Notes: generated from the letters alone by a model not told the origin. 64,000 nt of DNA from Thermothielavioides terrestris NRRL 8126 (GCF_000226115.1 NC_016457.1:5022001-5086000), one strand, 5' to 3'; shown: positions 46,044 to 58,791, counted from the stretch's first letter. Numbers and translations are program-made.

Positions 46044-47586
46044 GGTTGCCAGAATTGGGGGAGCCGTTCACTGGGGGAACCTTCGTCCTTAGCCCACGCA
46101 CGTGGACAACCTGGAAATTGGATGGCGGATGGCGAGCGACGAAGACACAGTCCCCAGAGTGGAAAAGATGGGAACTGGACTAATGACCGCAATAAGACGA
46201 CAACGCGCCAAAGGTTCAATTCAAACTGTCAATGATTGGCACTGGCAGGACAGGGCAGTTCAGGCACTGGCTGGCCAGGGAATTCACGCCGCGGAGTGCC
46301 GAAGTCGGTGTGTGTCTCGCCCACGGCGAAACCACGCACACGGCTCACGGCGATAAGGAGCACGGGGGTGGACGGTGGAGGGGGATTAAAGAAAGAGGCT
46401 CAACAGACAGGCCCCACAGAGTCACGAGAGTTCACCGCCGGGGCAGGAGAGCCAAGGGCAGAGGGCGGTGGTGGGCAGTGGTGGTGGTGGCGAGAACAAC
46501 GCGCTTGATTCCATTTTTTTCTAGAGTTGGTTTCCAGGTGCCGGAGAACGGGTAACTACGGCACCTCCATATACCGCAGTATGGCGGGGAAAAAAATTAT
46601 TTGGAGGGGCACAATTGCGGTGTGGGGCAGAGGGGAGGCTCGCTCGCAGACTGTGCAGATTGCCCCTTGTGGCGCCCTCGCCGCGTGTTGATTGGTTGCC
46701 GCTCCAGCGGTTGCCGGAACCCCGGATTCTGCGGGGCTTCCGCCTGTATTCCGGAACAGCGAGGCTCTGCGAAGGTTACAGCAACACAGGACTCGAGCAT
46801 GTATGCACAACAACAGACACATGTCTAACCTTAATATATCTGGCCTGATGGTTCCTTCAACGGTGCTCTGCCAGCATCTATCAAAATACACGCGTGGTGA
46901 CTATTACTCTCCGATGTACACCTCCCAACGGCGAACCTGAACGATACCAGCCTGCTTCACTTCCCTGTTATAGAAACAGTTAGAGAGACACCACCTGCCA
47001 CAACATGAAAAGTTACAGTATACATTTCATATAGCATACATACAGACAACCTAAGATAACATGACAATCGCCATCCCACCGTCCCTACCCCCGGGAAAAC
47101 CCCGCAAGGCAGGATGTGAGAGTAATGCGATGAACTGCCCGACCTTGCGGCGGGCGGCATACCTGGGCTGCTCTCAGCCTCTAACCATGACCCATGTAAC
47201 TCGCTCGTGAGAATGCTGCCCGAAACCCGCCCATCTCACTCGCTCCCTGAGGCCTGTAGTCTGCCCTGTCTTCTCCTCCTGTCCTCCTGGATGCATGTCC
47301 CTATCCCCATGCAATGTGATGCTAATATGCAACAATCTAGGCTGCATAGACAATGCCGCTGTCGCTCTCTTACCCGAGAGACATAAAGAGGCTGAGAGAG
47401 AGAGAGAGGTGGGGAGAGAGAAAATAAAAGATCTCCCCTAACTGAGGTACCCTCCCAGCCATATCCTTGGAGAGAAACAAAGAAAAAAAAAAAAAAAAAA
47501 TCTCCCTCAAAATGAGGTACCCCTAACCGTATTTATCCTCGACCTAAAGAGGATGAAGGGTGAAAAGAAGAGAGATTGGAGAAAAA
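46044..47586. other. Purine gene promoter and trehalase 3' region
   Basis: 1.5 kb. The left part is the amidophosphoribosyltransferase 5' region. The right part holds a (GA)n tract at about 47392-47425 and a run of about 17 A near 47483-47500, each next to a CTCCCT/AACTGAGGTACCC-like segment that appears twice (around 47437 and 47502). These are in the likely 3' UTR of the trehalase gene. No gene is seen. Confidence 0.5.
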
Positions 47587-50132
47587 TCAGACCAGCTCGG
47601 CAAGTGCCTTGGCCTTGTTCTCCTCCACCGCCTTGACAAATGTTTCGTACGGGGTCAGCGTGCCTAGGGCTCGGCGCATGTGGGCATTGACAATCTGCAG
47701 ACCATAGATGTAGCTGGCATTTACCCAGCCGAACCTGTTCGCCACGCCTCTACGTTAGAATGCTGTTGTTGACAGGGGACCACAAGGTAGTAGGCTGTTT
47801 CACTTACCCCTCCTTCGCGACGCCCTTGAAGTCCAGGCCCTGGTTGCCATACTCGGCATCGACGCGGTGCGGGTCAATAGCCCGCGTGACGTCGTACTTC
47901 TCGACCACGACGCCGTTGAAGTCGACAAAGGCCTTGGTGATCATGAAGAGCCACTTGTAGGCCAGGCGCTCGGCCTCCTCGGTGAAGCTGTACCGGTACA
48001 GGCCGGTCCAGGCCAGCATCTGCTGCGGCGCCCAGCCGTACGGGTAGTCCCACTGGCGGTTGGGGCGCTCGAGCCCGACCTCGCCGCGGCTCTCGCGCGT
48101 GCCCGACAGCAGGCCGCCCTCGGCCTCGAGCCGCGGCAGCGCCCGCGTCACCATGGCGGCCGCCTGCTTGGGGCTGCTGACGCCGGCCCAGAGCGCCCAG
48201 AAGGTCGTCGCGCTCTCGTACGTGCGCTGCTCGCGCTTGACCGTGTCGTAGTCGAAGTACATGCCCGCCTCCTCGTTCCAGAGGTACTTGTCGATCGCGA
48301 GCTTGCGCCGCTTGGCCCGCCGGTCCCAGATGGCCGACGTCTCGACGTGGCCCGGCGCCATGTCGCCGACGCAGAACTCGGCCGGGATGACCAGCTTGTC
48401 GCCGAACACGTTGCGGATCGTGCGCGCGATGTCCGTCTCGTACTTGAAGAGGAGCGAGTTGAGATCGATGGTGGCCAGGTTGGCGCAGACGCCCTCAAAG
48501 CGGTACGTCGTGTCGTGGCCCGACTCGCGCACCGCCCGGTCGTGCATGAAGTACTCGTCGAGCTCCGGCTCCTTGATCCTGCCGTGGTTGTACGCGTCGA
48601 CGAACTCTTTGAAGCTGACCCCGTGCTTCTTCACGTACGGCTCCAGGATGTGGACGAAGTGGCCAGCCTCGGTCTCGGGCGGCACGCCGAGGCCCTCGGG
48701 CCGGTACCGGGACAGGCCCGTGACCGGGTCCAACCGCGGCTCGGCCACCCAGACGCTGTGGTACTCCTTGATGGCCGCGAGGATGGCGGTCCGCAAGAAG
48801 TCAAGCGCGCCCGGCTCGTTCTTGATCTTATCATACACTCTGAGGGCCATGTCCGTCAGGAAGGGCGGCTGTGACCGGCAGAGATAGTACGAGCGCGTCG
48901 CGTTGAGGATCTTGCCGTAGTGCTTGATGCAGAAGCAGAAGTTGAGCACCATCGACTTGGCCAGGTCGACCTTGTTGTGAACCAGCAGGCCGAGGGACTC
49001 CATGTAGCTGTCCCAGCCGTACAGCTCGTTGAACCGTCCTCCCGGCACGACGAAGGGCCGGCCTCTCAGCGTCTTCGCCCCCGTCTTGGGGTCCGTGACT
49101 TCCTCCATGTCTACCGCCAGCAGACCGGGCTTGGCGTTCATGTCCCGCACCAGCTCGGGGGTGATCTTCTCCGGGAGCAGCTGCACATCCAGCCGGATTT
49201 CGGGCCGCTCCTTGGCCAGCTTGGTGTAATATTCGTACTGCTCCGGGGCGCCCCTGGGGACATAGATTCGCGGGCGGGGATCGTCAGTCCAATCCTTGGG
49301 GTCTCGGGCCGCAATTTCAATGCTCGACGCATCAATCCGCCGCGTCAGCCCTTCCCAGAAGTGGTCCCGAATCAGGCGGGAAAGCCGGTTGACCGGATTC
49401 TCATTCAGTCTCGCCTCGTCAAGCACAATTTGCTTACGACCGTACTCTTTAGCGAGCGAGAGCTCCTGCAGCAGGTTGGAGAGCATATAGGTGCCGCGAA
49501 TGTCAAAGCGGTTATACCCATTGGATGCGGCGGTGCGCAAGGTGAGAACCTAGAGGCCACTTGTCAGTCCTCACTCATGCCCTTTGCCCTTTGACTAGGC
49601 ACGCGATGGTTATCGCAAGTACGCTGCCTACCTTCGGACCAGCATCCTCAATCGTGATCTGCATGTTCCTATCTGTGTCTTCTTGCAATTGAAGACTCTG
49701 GAGGGTCGGCTCGACCTGGATCAGAAAGCGGCGAGAATGGGGGAGAGTGCTCTCGTCTAAGCAGCAGCCAACGGTCAGCATAATGAAATCGGTAGCAACA
49801 ATATAGCGTCGTTGCCCGTACCGTGACTTCCTCGCCTGTACGGCTCGTGCACAATTGTGCGTTCCATCTGCTTCAGCAAGCTGTTCTGTCGGCGCAATCC
49901 CAGTCAGCAATCGGCCACGCCCCTCGAAGAGGATTGCGATGTGATCGCCTACCTGAGAGTAGGTGCGGGTTCGCGGACCGGCACGGTGGTTTCGGTGGCG
50001 CTCCTCGGCCGAATAGTAGGTTTTCGCATCGTCGAAGACGCCGAGGTCCTCGGCCGACCCTCGCGACCTCGTCAGTCCGGAGGCCGTGGGCGGTGCAGGG
50101 CCCACCATCTCGTTGTCCTTGATGATGGGCAT
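47587..50132 (-). CDS. Neutral trehalase (cytosolic, PKA-regulated, GH37)
   Basis: Splits cytosolic trehalose into glucose during germination and stress recovery. There are five exons: 50132-49953, 49867-49822, 49756-49632, 49549-47808 and 47749-47587, giving 751 residues. The introns are 85, 65, 82 and 58 bp. The regulatory N-terminus has RTRTYSQ and RRGSHDE, both PKA-type sites, with RRGS rebuilt by introns. The calcium-binding loop is [12 protein letters not shown]. Catalytic-domain signatures are [16 protein letters not shown] and [12 protein letters not shown]. The C-terminus is completed by the last small exon ([18 protein letters not shown]). The first ATG after an upstream stop is at 50132; the preceding 100 bp are open in frame but have no ATG. 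An AGGGG stress-type element at 50511-50515 is a weak promoter candidate. Confidence 0.95.
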
Positions 50133-51812
50133 TGTGGACTTCGCTACGCCGGGCCAGGCGGGATCGGACGAGCTGTATCGGTTTCGCGGGGACCGCTCGG
50201 AAAGAAGGTCGATGACCTCAGAGCTACGCTCCTGGTTTACGACTCGAGATCAATGGGTGGCAATCGAAATGCTTGCTCGCTTGCACACATCAATGTGCCG
50301 CTGCTTTTGATAGCAGGGAGGAAAAGAAAGAAGGAGAAGAAGGAAATTCGAAGAAGATTGCTGCGGCGTTGCCAGACGAACGAACTTGTCTCAGGCCCAG
50401 AGTCCGGTGTGACGGTGTAATCCGTACCTGGCAATGTTCTTGTTGGTTAGCCCGTCCGGGGTTTGTTTTGGCGGGCAGGGTCCGCAAGGTGCCACCCACG
50501 CGGAAAGACCAGGGGGGTGCCTGACGAGATTGGATTTCGATCACGCGGACCCAAAAAAAGCACCGCTAGCCTGGAAGCAGTAACTACCTCCCTTAACTAC
50601 CTGAGTTAAACTGTTTTGGCTCAAGGGCGAACGGGCAGCGCTGAACTGAGCTCTGCTGTTTGTTGTTGGCGTGTACTTCCGTACTGATAATGTGATTCTT
50701 GGAGCACCCAGGCAGGCAGCTGGACGGGCTAACGTGATGGTTTTCTTTGTCTAAGGTATGTACTCAAGTGAGTGGCGAGAGTGGGATTCTTCCGTGGTTC
50801 AGCAATCGGTTTGCTTGACGTCTGGAAAGTACTTAGAAGGCAGGCAGTCTATACTACTGCCCACTCGTCGCTTGGTGAAAGAAAGCTGGATCAGGTGGGT
50901 TGAGTGGCAAGCCCACGATACTCCCTTACACAGGAGCTCCTACCTAGAGGTTCCAGTGTTACCTGTTTCTAAGAGTGTGTGCAACCTACATGCAGATCTC
51001 CAATTCTCAGACTCGATTGGCTTCTCTGTATCTTGTATCTGTGCTATGGTACAGATCCGTCCTCCGGCCATTTGCCAGAAACTAGCAGATAACTACCAGC
51101 TATCTATGTCCCTTCACTGACAGTTGTAAGGTCAGAGTGGTTTGATGGGTTCATTTGGCACAGCTAAGCAAGCCTACTATCACAGTATAGCGGAATGGTT
51201 TTACGGAGGCACTACCACCTCCCAAGGTACAGGAGTACCGTGCTCGTGCTCCCGCTGAATGTTGTCACTGGAATGGAGCTCCTCCATGAGTTCTGCCGCT
51301 CTTGGCGTCACAGCGGGTCCAGGTTGCAAGCCGGCGCCAACAGACAGGCCGGCCCCACTATGACGAAGCACTAAGGTACAAACCTGGAAGTACACTACAC
51401 CGGACTAACATTTGATGCCCTTCATGCTGCTTGTTCCCTTCCTCCAGCATAAACCTCTTGCATCTGAGCGCAATGGGTTTAGCTAGATGAGTGGAAATAT
51501 ATGAGCTGTTGTGAGGACCTCGAATCTGACAAAAAAAAGAAAAGAAAAGAAAAATACAGCTCTTTCCGGTACGGTACCAGAGGCTCTTTTTCAGCCGCCA
51601 CACACCTGCAAGCGCAGGGCTGGACATGCAAGCTGACGTACCCGTGCTGACACCCACGGCTGCCTCCCGCGGCTGGGCACAGGGAAGAGAGGAAAAAGGA
51701 GAACGCAACCAGACGCTGCTGCCAAGAACCATTCACTGCCGCTGCGGAGACCCTTTCGTCGCCATTCCCATCACCATCATTCCGCTTCCACACCCCAACA
51801 CGCCCCAGAGCA
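50133..51812. other. Divergent promoter region, trehalase / F-box gene
   Basis: 1.7 kb. Contains the trehalase 5' region on the left and the F-box gene leader on the right, with a purine-rich AAAAGA tract at about 51530-51553. No further gene or element is recognised. Confidence 0.5.
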
Positions 51813-52691
51813 ATGGACGCAGAGCAAATAGACGCATCCCAGCAAGCACTCGGGTATGAACGCTTCGAACTCGGAATTTGCGATCACACCTTGGATGACG
51901 CCCACCTTGAAACACGGTGCCCGCTCGACAATGGGCGACATACGATGCTGTCGCAACACTCAACGCGCCAGCCGGTGGGGCGCCTGGACCTCCTCCCACT
52001 GGAGCTTGTCAGCGAAATTCTCCTTGCGCTGGATATACCGACCTTGACCAGCTTCAGGCGCGTGAATCGCCGTGCCATGGAGCTTGTCGATTCACTTCAC
52101 CAGTATCGGTCGATCCTCAAGCATTGTCCCAACATCCTGCGCGCTATCGTCAGCACGAATGCAAGCTCCTATACATGTCGCGTGCTGTACGACACACTTT
52201 GCAACACCAAGTGCTCGAGCTGTGACCGGTTTGGCGGCTACCTCTACCTCATCACCTGCCGCCGCGTTTGCTATTTCTGTTTTTCCCGCAACCTCATCTA
52301 TTTTCCGCTCTCAGCCTGGCAGGCGGCCAAGCTGACCGGGCTCTCGAGACGAGATCTCAAACGGCTGCCTCACCTTGTCAGTCTCCCTGGGAGGTACACC
52401 GCCAGCGCAAAGTTGTCAAAGGGCAGGACCATGCTCTTCGATCGGTGGGCCGTCCTTCTTTTGGACAGGGCAGGCGACGGCCAGCGCCAGCCAGTCGATT
52501 ACACAACGAGGGAGCCCCGGCGGTTCATGCCGATCATTTCAGCGCCCTATCTCAGCCATGCCGGGCAGAGGGCTGGCTGGGGCCTTCATTGCCGCCGCTG
52601 CGAGCGCAATACCGACCTTGAGAATCATTTTAGGCACCAATTCACAAGAGACGGCCTCGTTGCACATAACCAGCAACACAGAGAGACATGA
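51813..52691 (+). CDS. F-box protein with Cys-rich cluster
   Basis: Single exon, 292 residues. The F-box at about residues 57-100 reads GRLDLLPLELVSEILLALDI...SFRRVNRRAMELVDS, the module that binds Skp1 in SCF ubiquitin ligases. It is followed by a Cys-rich segment CSSCDRFGGYLYLITCRRVC and FCF, spaced like a zinc-binding fold common in fungal F-box proteins. Near the C-terminus are CRRCERNTD and His residues that could complete a second metal site. The substrate is unknown. The next gene, on the opposite strand, is a broken DUF3405 copy only 158 bp away. Confidence 0.82.
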   Translation: MDAEQIDASQQALGYERFELGICDHTLDDAHLETRCPLDNGRHTMLSQHSTRQPVGRLDLLPLELVSEILLALDIPTLTSFRRVNRRAMELVDSLHQYRSILKHCPNILRAIVSTNASSYTCRVLYDTLCNTKCSSCDRFGGYLYLITCRRVCYFCFSRNLIYFPLSAWQAAKLTGLSRRDLKRLPHLVSLPGRYTASAKLSKGRTMLFDRWAVLLLDRAGDGQRQPVDYTTREPRRFMPIISAPYLSHAGQRAGWGLHCRRCERNTDLENHFRHQFTRDGLVAHNQQHRET

Positions 52692-52849
52692 GGTTGAGGG
52701 GCCAGAGGTCAACGATTCGGGAATGAGACAACCACGATGAGAACCTCCATTGCTCCGCCATATCACTACTACCGACTACCCAGCGAGTACAGTCTGACCA
52801 CTGGGCACCCTATCTCAGCGGTGCATCTCATCTTTACCCTCCCTCACCA

Positions 52850-54310
52850 TGTGTCTCTTGCACATGTGGAGCGACTTAGGCAGAGCCTCCAGTCTCCGTG
52901 GAGGCGGGGGATGTAGTACTTTGCCGATCGCTCCCACGCCTCCACGCGGGACTGCTCCTTGGCCCAGTGACCGAGCCGGTCGAATAGCTCGTAGTAGTTC
53001 CCGAGCCAGCGGACGTCCATTTCCAAGTTCCAAAAGTGCGTATATTCCGGATGGCTCATGGCGAAGTGCTGCAGGGGCATGTGCGCGCTGCGGAAGACCC
53101 CGTGGATATTCCCGCTAGCTGGGTTTGAAAAGCTCGGTCCAAACTCGCCCGGATACAAGAGGCGCATCTGGGCCTCGGACCAGAGGACGGTTAGATTGTG
53201 GAATTCGGCCAGGACGTTGTCGTCCAGAACGCGCTGCGCGGTGGCCGGATCTGCCCAAATCAGCAGGTCGTTGTCGCGGACATGGAGCAGGAAGTGGACG
53301 GCGTACTCCCCGCCCGACCGAAGCGCGAGCTCGGATACCATGGCTCGGAAGTTGAGGATCGCGTGCCGCGTCCACTTGAATCCCGTGTACGTCCGGACCA
53401 CCACGGCGGTCCTCGGGAGCGTTCGCGGCCGGCCGTGTTTATTTGCTGCTCCATCTCCGTGCTCCTCGGAGCCATGAAAGCGCTTCTTGTTAGACTCATA
53501 ACATCGAGTTTGCGCATCCTCCAGTCGATTGCGGTGTAGTTGATCTTGCCCGTCTTGGTCCATACAGCTTCACTCCCAGCCCGCTCTGTGTCCAGACCGA
53601 GCTCAACACCACCTCCGAGCTGTAGCCCAGGCCGTAGGGGCCATATCTTCCGAACCTGTCGAAGCACGCATCATCTTTCAATCCCAGGAGGCTATGCGAG
53701 CCAAAAACGGGCTCCGCCTGGCCCTGGACGACACCACTGTAGGCCCAGTCGTCGGGGACCGGGACTTTCTTGGCCTTGTCGAGATCGCAGGGCTCGACTT
53801 TGTGGTACTGAGACGTATAATCCCGAGACTCGTACTTGGGCTGGGGCACGAACGGAGTGGGGGTTGGCAATGCTCGTATAGGAGAGCGCGAATGGGAAGC
53901 GCGAGGCTTCGGCCGCTGTTCTGGGGTACTCTGGCCGGTAATCTCGAAGCGGCACTAGAGACCTGAGGCCGTGAAAGAAGCCGTCGAGACTACCAAGTCA
54001 GAAACCGGTACTGTACCATATCTTCAAGGTAAGACGGCGAGGCTACTCACTGCCTGAGCTTGAACCAGTGCGGCATGTTCTCACCCAACACAGGGGCTTC
54101 TGCTTCTTCCGGCCCTCCTGTTACCACCATGACGGTGACCGGTTCACCGTTGCTGCCATTGGCGCCCAGCCTAGATTGTGCCTGGTGTAGTAACCTCTCC
54201 CTGTGCAGACGAGTCCTCCCTTGCCTCAGCGCAAAGTACAGTAGAAAGAGACTCTCGGCATCCCATAGGATCAGCCTCCGGAAAGCGCAATGGCCGAAAA
54301 GTGTCCGCAA
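52850..54310 (-). pseudogene. Broken DUF3405 family gene (putative glycosyltransferase-like)
   Basis: Fungal DUF3405 proteins are membrane-anchored and of uncertain, possibly glycosyltransferase, function. Recognisable blocks run in the usual order but in three frames. They are a hydrophobic anchor (ESLFLLYFALRQ), PTPFVPQPKYESRDYTSQYH and VEPCDLDK, FGSHSLLGLKDDACFDRFGRYGPYGLGYS, then after a shift GLDTERAGSEAVWTKTGKIN. After another shift come EDAQTRCYESNKKRF and RTLPRTAVVVRTYTGFKWTR to YYIPRLHGDW. The shifts near 53622 and 53525 each look like a single lost base, and a third discontinuity lies near 53870. No intron explains them. The second half of the family domain is absent: after HGDW the frame ends within 15 codons. 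It is a decayed, truncated copy unless the assembly has errors. Confidence 0.75.
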
Positions 54311-55476
54311 TTTGAATCTGGCGGCGGCGATCCCGGTCGATGGAGGAAATACTTCTCGCTATTAAAACTTGACAGCGGCCAAGTGCTTCTGGAAAGGAAC
54401 GGAGGGTGATCCATCTCGCGGATGTCGGCGAATTTGTCGTGGCACCGAGCTGTGTGTTGTCTGACTGCAGGGGACACCGCAGGGTATCGCGGGCGTGGTC
54501 GTGGGGTTGGTCGACATGTAGAAGGCCTGCACGGGCATTCGAAACGGCAGAACGAGCGGTGGATGGTTGGTTTAGGAACCTGGAAGTCAATTGAAGGGAT
54601 ACCAAGCACTACGTCGGAGAGCGGTGCAAGCCACCTGGGCCTGTGAAGACTGGCCTATGAAGACTCGAAGTACATTGATTGTGCAGTCATGGGCAACCAG
54701 CAGTAGCAAAGGAAGCATTCGGCCCGCCATCCGGTTTGCTGCCCACCTCCTCCCCCCCCACCCCCCTGGGGGGCAGGACGCACGTGGGGGCCAGCAACGA
54801 AACCTGGGCCATGCAGTGATCGGCCAGATAATCCAGTGCCCCTGGCGGCCCACGTTCAGATCTTCAGTGGATCGCTGGGGATAGGGAGGTTTCCTCGAAT
54901 CCCTTGAAGGCGGCCCGTGACATGTGCTTCAGACCTATTGTGCTGCTAGAACGCGTCGGTCTGGCAGCCAACGGCAGGTTGAGCGACAGGATGTGATGTG
55001 AATGAGCATACATAGGTACACGTGTAAGACAAGAAAGGACCAGGACAGACCTGACCACAGGGCTGAAGAGGAAACGGGAAGTGACTTGGATGCCACATGT
55101 GCTGGCTGGGTCTGCCCCAAGGAATTCCACTTGGATGGCAGAATCACAAGCGTGAACATGGTTGGTGCCTGGCCAGGGGCGCATGCTAGCGTCGGGTCAG
55201 ATTAAGTTATGGATTAGCGCGCTAGGTGGATCATCACAGCGGTGCTCAAGCACCAGCCCAATCGCTTGTCTCCCATGCACGTCAAATGGGGGCCACACCC
55301 AACCGCTTCGCCTTTCAGAAGTTCACGGGATCTCGATCTTAGCAGTTCGATCTTGGCAGCGACAACAACCCAGGCAGACGCACAAGTCCATTAGCTTGCT
55401 CTTCCGTTCCCGCCTGCATTTGGCAAACATCTCGCGTAGTCAAAAGAAAAAAAAAGAAAAGAGTGCTCCGGCAGAG
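54311..55476. other. Intergenic region before the RIP-affected transposon
   Basis: 1.2 kb with no recognisable gene. A C-rich stretch lies at 54753-54775 and an A-rich AAAAAAAAAGAAAA stretch lies just before the transposon end. Confidence 0.5.
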
Positions 55477-58400
55477 TACCCGAGGGCCAAAGGAAAAGTG
55501 GGTATTTTCGTAGCCCTCTCTTCTTCCAGAAGAGAGGGGCACAAAATTGCTAGATACCCTAAAAAAACCAGACACCTCTCCACCTAATTTTATATACGAA
55601 CGCGTCCTAGCACAGGGGATTACAACCGTGTCAACCGTATCAATTTGAAGCTATTGCCGCTAGCCAACTTATAAGTGGTAATATTTTTTATAATGTTTTG
55701 ATATACCTAGATCTTCGAACTTCCCGCTCGAACTACGTAGTATATGCGCCGCCTACTAGCTCAACAACGCCCTTATACACTACTATACTAACTACCTTCG
55801 AGGCAAGGCTAATAGCTATATAATATCTTCTCTTCGTATTATAGCTAAGCGGTTCGGCTATAGCAAATCGTAGATCACTATATATCTTAAGGCTCTTTAT
55901 AATACTGGCTCGTTAGCACTAAATACCTATTATATTACTAGGCGGCTACGTACGTTTATAGATATAGAAGATAGTGCCCTCAATATATATATAAAGTAGC
56001 TATCTACCTTAGGATCCTTACTCGTTTAGGATCTTATCGAAAGCGCTACAAATTGCCTATAGGCACGTCGTGTTCCTCCTATAGGCCCTGTCAGCTACGC
56101 CTAGTAGGTACGTTGGCAGTTCGATTATCCTATATACTTTACAACGAGTAGAAAGCTAGTAGAGGCTATATAACTATCTACTTAGCAATAGATCGATATA
56201 CTAAACGAATTCTTCGACCGCTATAAAGATACTATTAAGAAATATAATATTATAGTAGCTAGTTGTTAGAATATCGATAAGATAAGCTACTGCCTAGCGA
56301 TATTAAATAGGAAGTTCTAGATCCTAGCTATTAAAACGAAGAAGAATAGGAAGGTTAGGGGTTGTTCATTAATATCAAGGGTCTACTATCTACTTACTAT
56401 ACTATTTTCTTAGCTAGAGCTCCCTAACCTCTATAATAGAGAGTTGATAACCCTGATTAGCTATATTAATACTATCGATAAGGCTATCCCTATATATAGT
56501 ATCTTCAAGTAGTAGCTAAACAAGAACTAGGACGTCGATAGCCTCGATAGTGATATACACTTCAACGCCTTAGAAATAGCGTTTAATAACTACGACATTA
56601 TAGCCGACTAGATCTAGCACTTTAATAGGTACTCCTTCTAGTACTATCCTGTTGTTTAGGCGTATAAGCTTACGTTCGAAGAGTGGTTTAGCTATAGTAT
56701 ATACAACTTCTAGAGCCCTAACAATATAGTAGAATCTAAGTAGAACAATATATACCTTAAAGATCGTATCTACCGCCTATTGGTAATAAATAGCTTCTTA
56801 GAGCACTATACGTTAGATATCTATAAATACTACCTTATATACGATATTATTATTATCTTTCTACTACTATATTCAATGTATAAGACGTAGCCAATAGATA
56901 TAGGTGTATTCCAATATATTAAGAGGGTATATTAAATGCACCTTCGCTAAGTAATTCGCTAGGGCGAGATAACCTTTATATATACATAGTTCGTTAAGAA
57001 CCTCTAAGTTAGTTGCCTTGCCTAAAGCTAAACTTATTACTAGTTCTAATATATAACTAGAAAATAGTTTATATAGGCTTTATAGAAAATAGGATTATCT
57101 TTAGCTTCTCGAAGTTAGAGATATAGCCATTAAACCGTTCTATCTATATCGCCCTACTCGAAGATACTAACATCTAAGCTAATAGTATAGTATATCCTTC
57201 GTTGTTTCCAAAGTAGGATTGCTAGGAGTTGGCTACTAAAGGCGTTAAACACCTCTAAACCAAGTACAACGATATATTTAGCTCCCTAATACGCTATTAT
57301 ATTGAAGATATTACTATTATAATATAAGAAGGTTAGCTTATATAGGAGTACCTTGCTATATTCGTAGCTAAGAATAAACAACGGCTAGCATTATACACTA
57401 TAAAGCGAGCTAGGGGTCGTTTAGTCTAGCTATCTAGCGCTATTATCACTAGTATATCTGTCGAAGATATCTATTATATATAAGCTACTTATAATTAGAG
57501 ATACGTAGAGGCTATTACTAAGGAATCTCGTAAAGCAGTGAAGAATATCGTATATACTAGGGAAAAGGAGCTTAAGAAGAAGTAGATAGAGTAGAAAAGG
57601 ATACTAAGCAACAAGGTTATAGGCAATAGCCACCTATAGATAGTAACCTTCGAAGAATTCCTTGAAAAAACTAGCTAGACCAACGATATTATTGTTACAC
57701 GCAGATGGTGCTCGGTGACCATTTAGCGGTAAACGTGTGAGGGTGAGAAAGATCAATGCCTCTCAGCCTTGTCAGCTGATAAGGCGGCACTCCTGAACAC
57801 TAGTATATGTCACAAAAGTATATTGATGCAGTCTATCTTCCTACGAAGGGGTTCCGGGTGAGGTTCCCTTTTTTTAAGGGAACGCTCGTCACCCCTGACC
57901 GCGGTGTGGTCATGGGTGCCCTTGTCACAATTGCGTGTGACAATTATACCTTTTAACCCTAACGACCGTTCAATCTTCAATATATAGTATAGCGAAGATC
58001 CTTTATCTAAGCCCTTCTTCTTTATCGATATAATAGGCAAAGAACTAGATACCTATAGGCTAGAGCAACTACTATACGATTTCCTAATACTAGAGCTAGA
58101 GCCAACGTAGCACTATATCTAAGTAGGCGATAAATAGGAGCTATTTACCAACAAAGATAACGGCCTCTCCTAGATACAATCTAACAACGATAATACCGAC
58201 GATAATACCGACGATAATACTAATTCGCCTCTACTATATAGAAGCACTTACAATAGCGAAGGCGCTTACAATAGCGAAAGCGCTCGCTAACCGGCCTACA
58301 ATAGGATCAATAAGCTTATTACGAAGTAGTAGGCATATAAGGCGAGGAAGCATATAGCGTAGGAAGCTTAATACTAAGAATCTACAGCTAGGGAGGATCG

Positions 58401-58791
58401 TAATAGTTCGCTACGTATATAGATACGCCTAGATAGCAATAGCGAGCCAGTATCTATAGGTTTAGCCGCCTTATAATAAGTAGGTAGTAGTCAGAGGTAT
58501 ATAGTCAGGGGAGCAGTTAGGGCGTATAGTTAGGGCATATAAGCCGGCCTTATATTATATAAGTATATTTCAATTTGATCTAGATCGAATTTTATTGCGT
58601 TTTTAAGCTTTTTGAGCTATCCTACGCATTTGCAGGGTAGTCGAATTGATGCGGTTGCGAATTGCGATACCTTGTGCCAGGACGCGATCATATACAAAAA
58701 TGGGTATAGAGGTGTCCAGTTTTTTTGGGGTATCCGGCATACTAGAAGAGAGGGCTACAAAATTGCCCACTTTTCCTTTGGCCCTCGGGTA
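55477..58791 (+). mobile_element. RIP-degraded Fot1/pogo-type (Tc1/mariner) DNA transposon
   Basis: A 3.3 kb element flanked by TA on both sides. Its ends are inverted repeats starting TACCCGAGGGCCAAAGGAAA and extending about 85-105 bp; the left arm holds an extra fold-back piece. The interior is extremely AT- and TpA-rich with CpA depleted, the mark of RIP. Allowing TAA/TAG to stand for former CAA/CAG, the + strand around 56750-57660 still spells a DDE transposase C-terminus. The cues are …PIDIGVFQYIKRVY…, then IR-GEITF, FVKNL and a basic KKK tail. It is clearly dead. The element is longer than a typical 2 kb Fot1, partly through a 252 bp nested insertion at 57692. Confidence 0.85.
57692..57943. 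mobile_element. Harbinger-like MITE nested in the RIP-degraded transposon
   Basis: A 252 bp block of normal base composition inside AT-rich surroundings. Its ends are inverted: TTGTTACACGCA and, from the right, TTGTCACACGCA. TTA sits immediately outside both ends (57689-57691 and 57944-57946), the 3-bp duplication expected of PIF/Harbinger. Inside is a GTTCCC...GGGAAC hairpin around 57863-57880. It is non-coding. It either arrived after RIP or was too short and unique to be targeted. Confidence 0.75.

Noticed and set aside
44736..46235. 499-codon plus-strand frame
   Set aside because: Antisense to the amidophosphoribosyltransferase exons; crosses its introns without any family similarity. 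High GC makes long shadow frames common.
47867..48874. 335-codon plus-strand frame over the trehalase
   Set aside because: Antisense shadow of the main trehalase exon.
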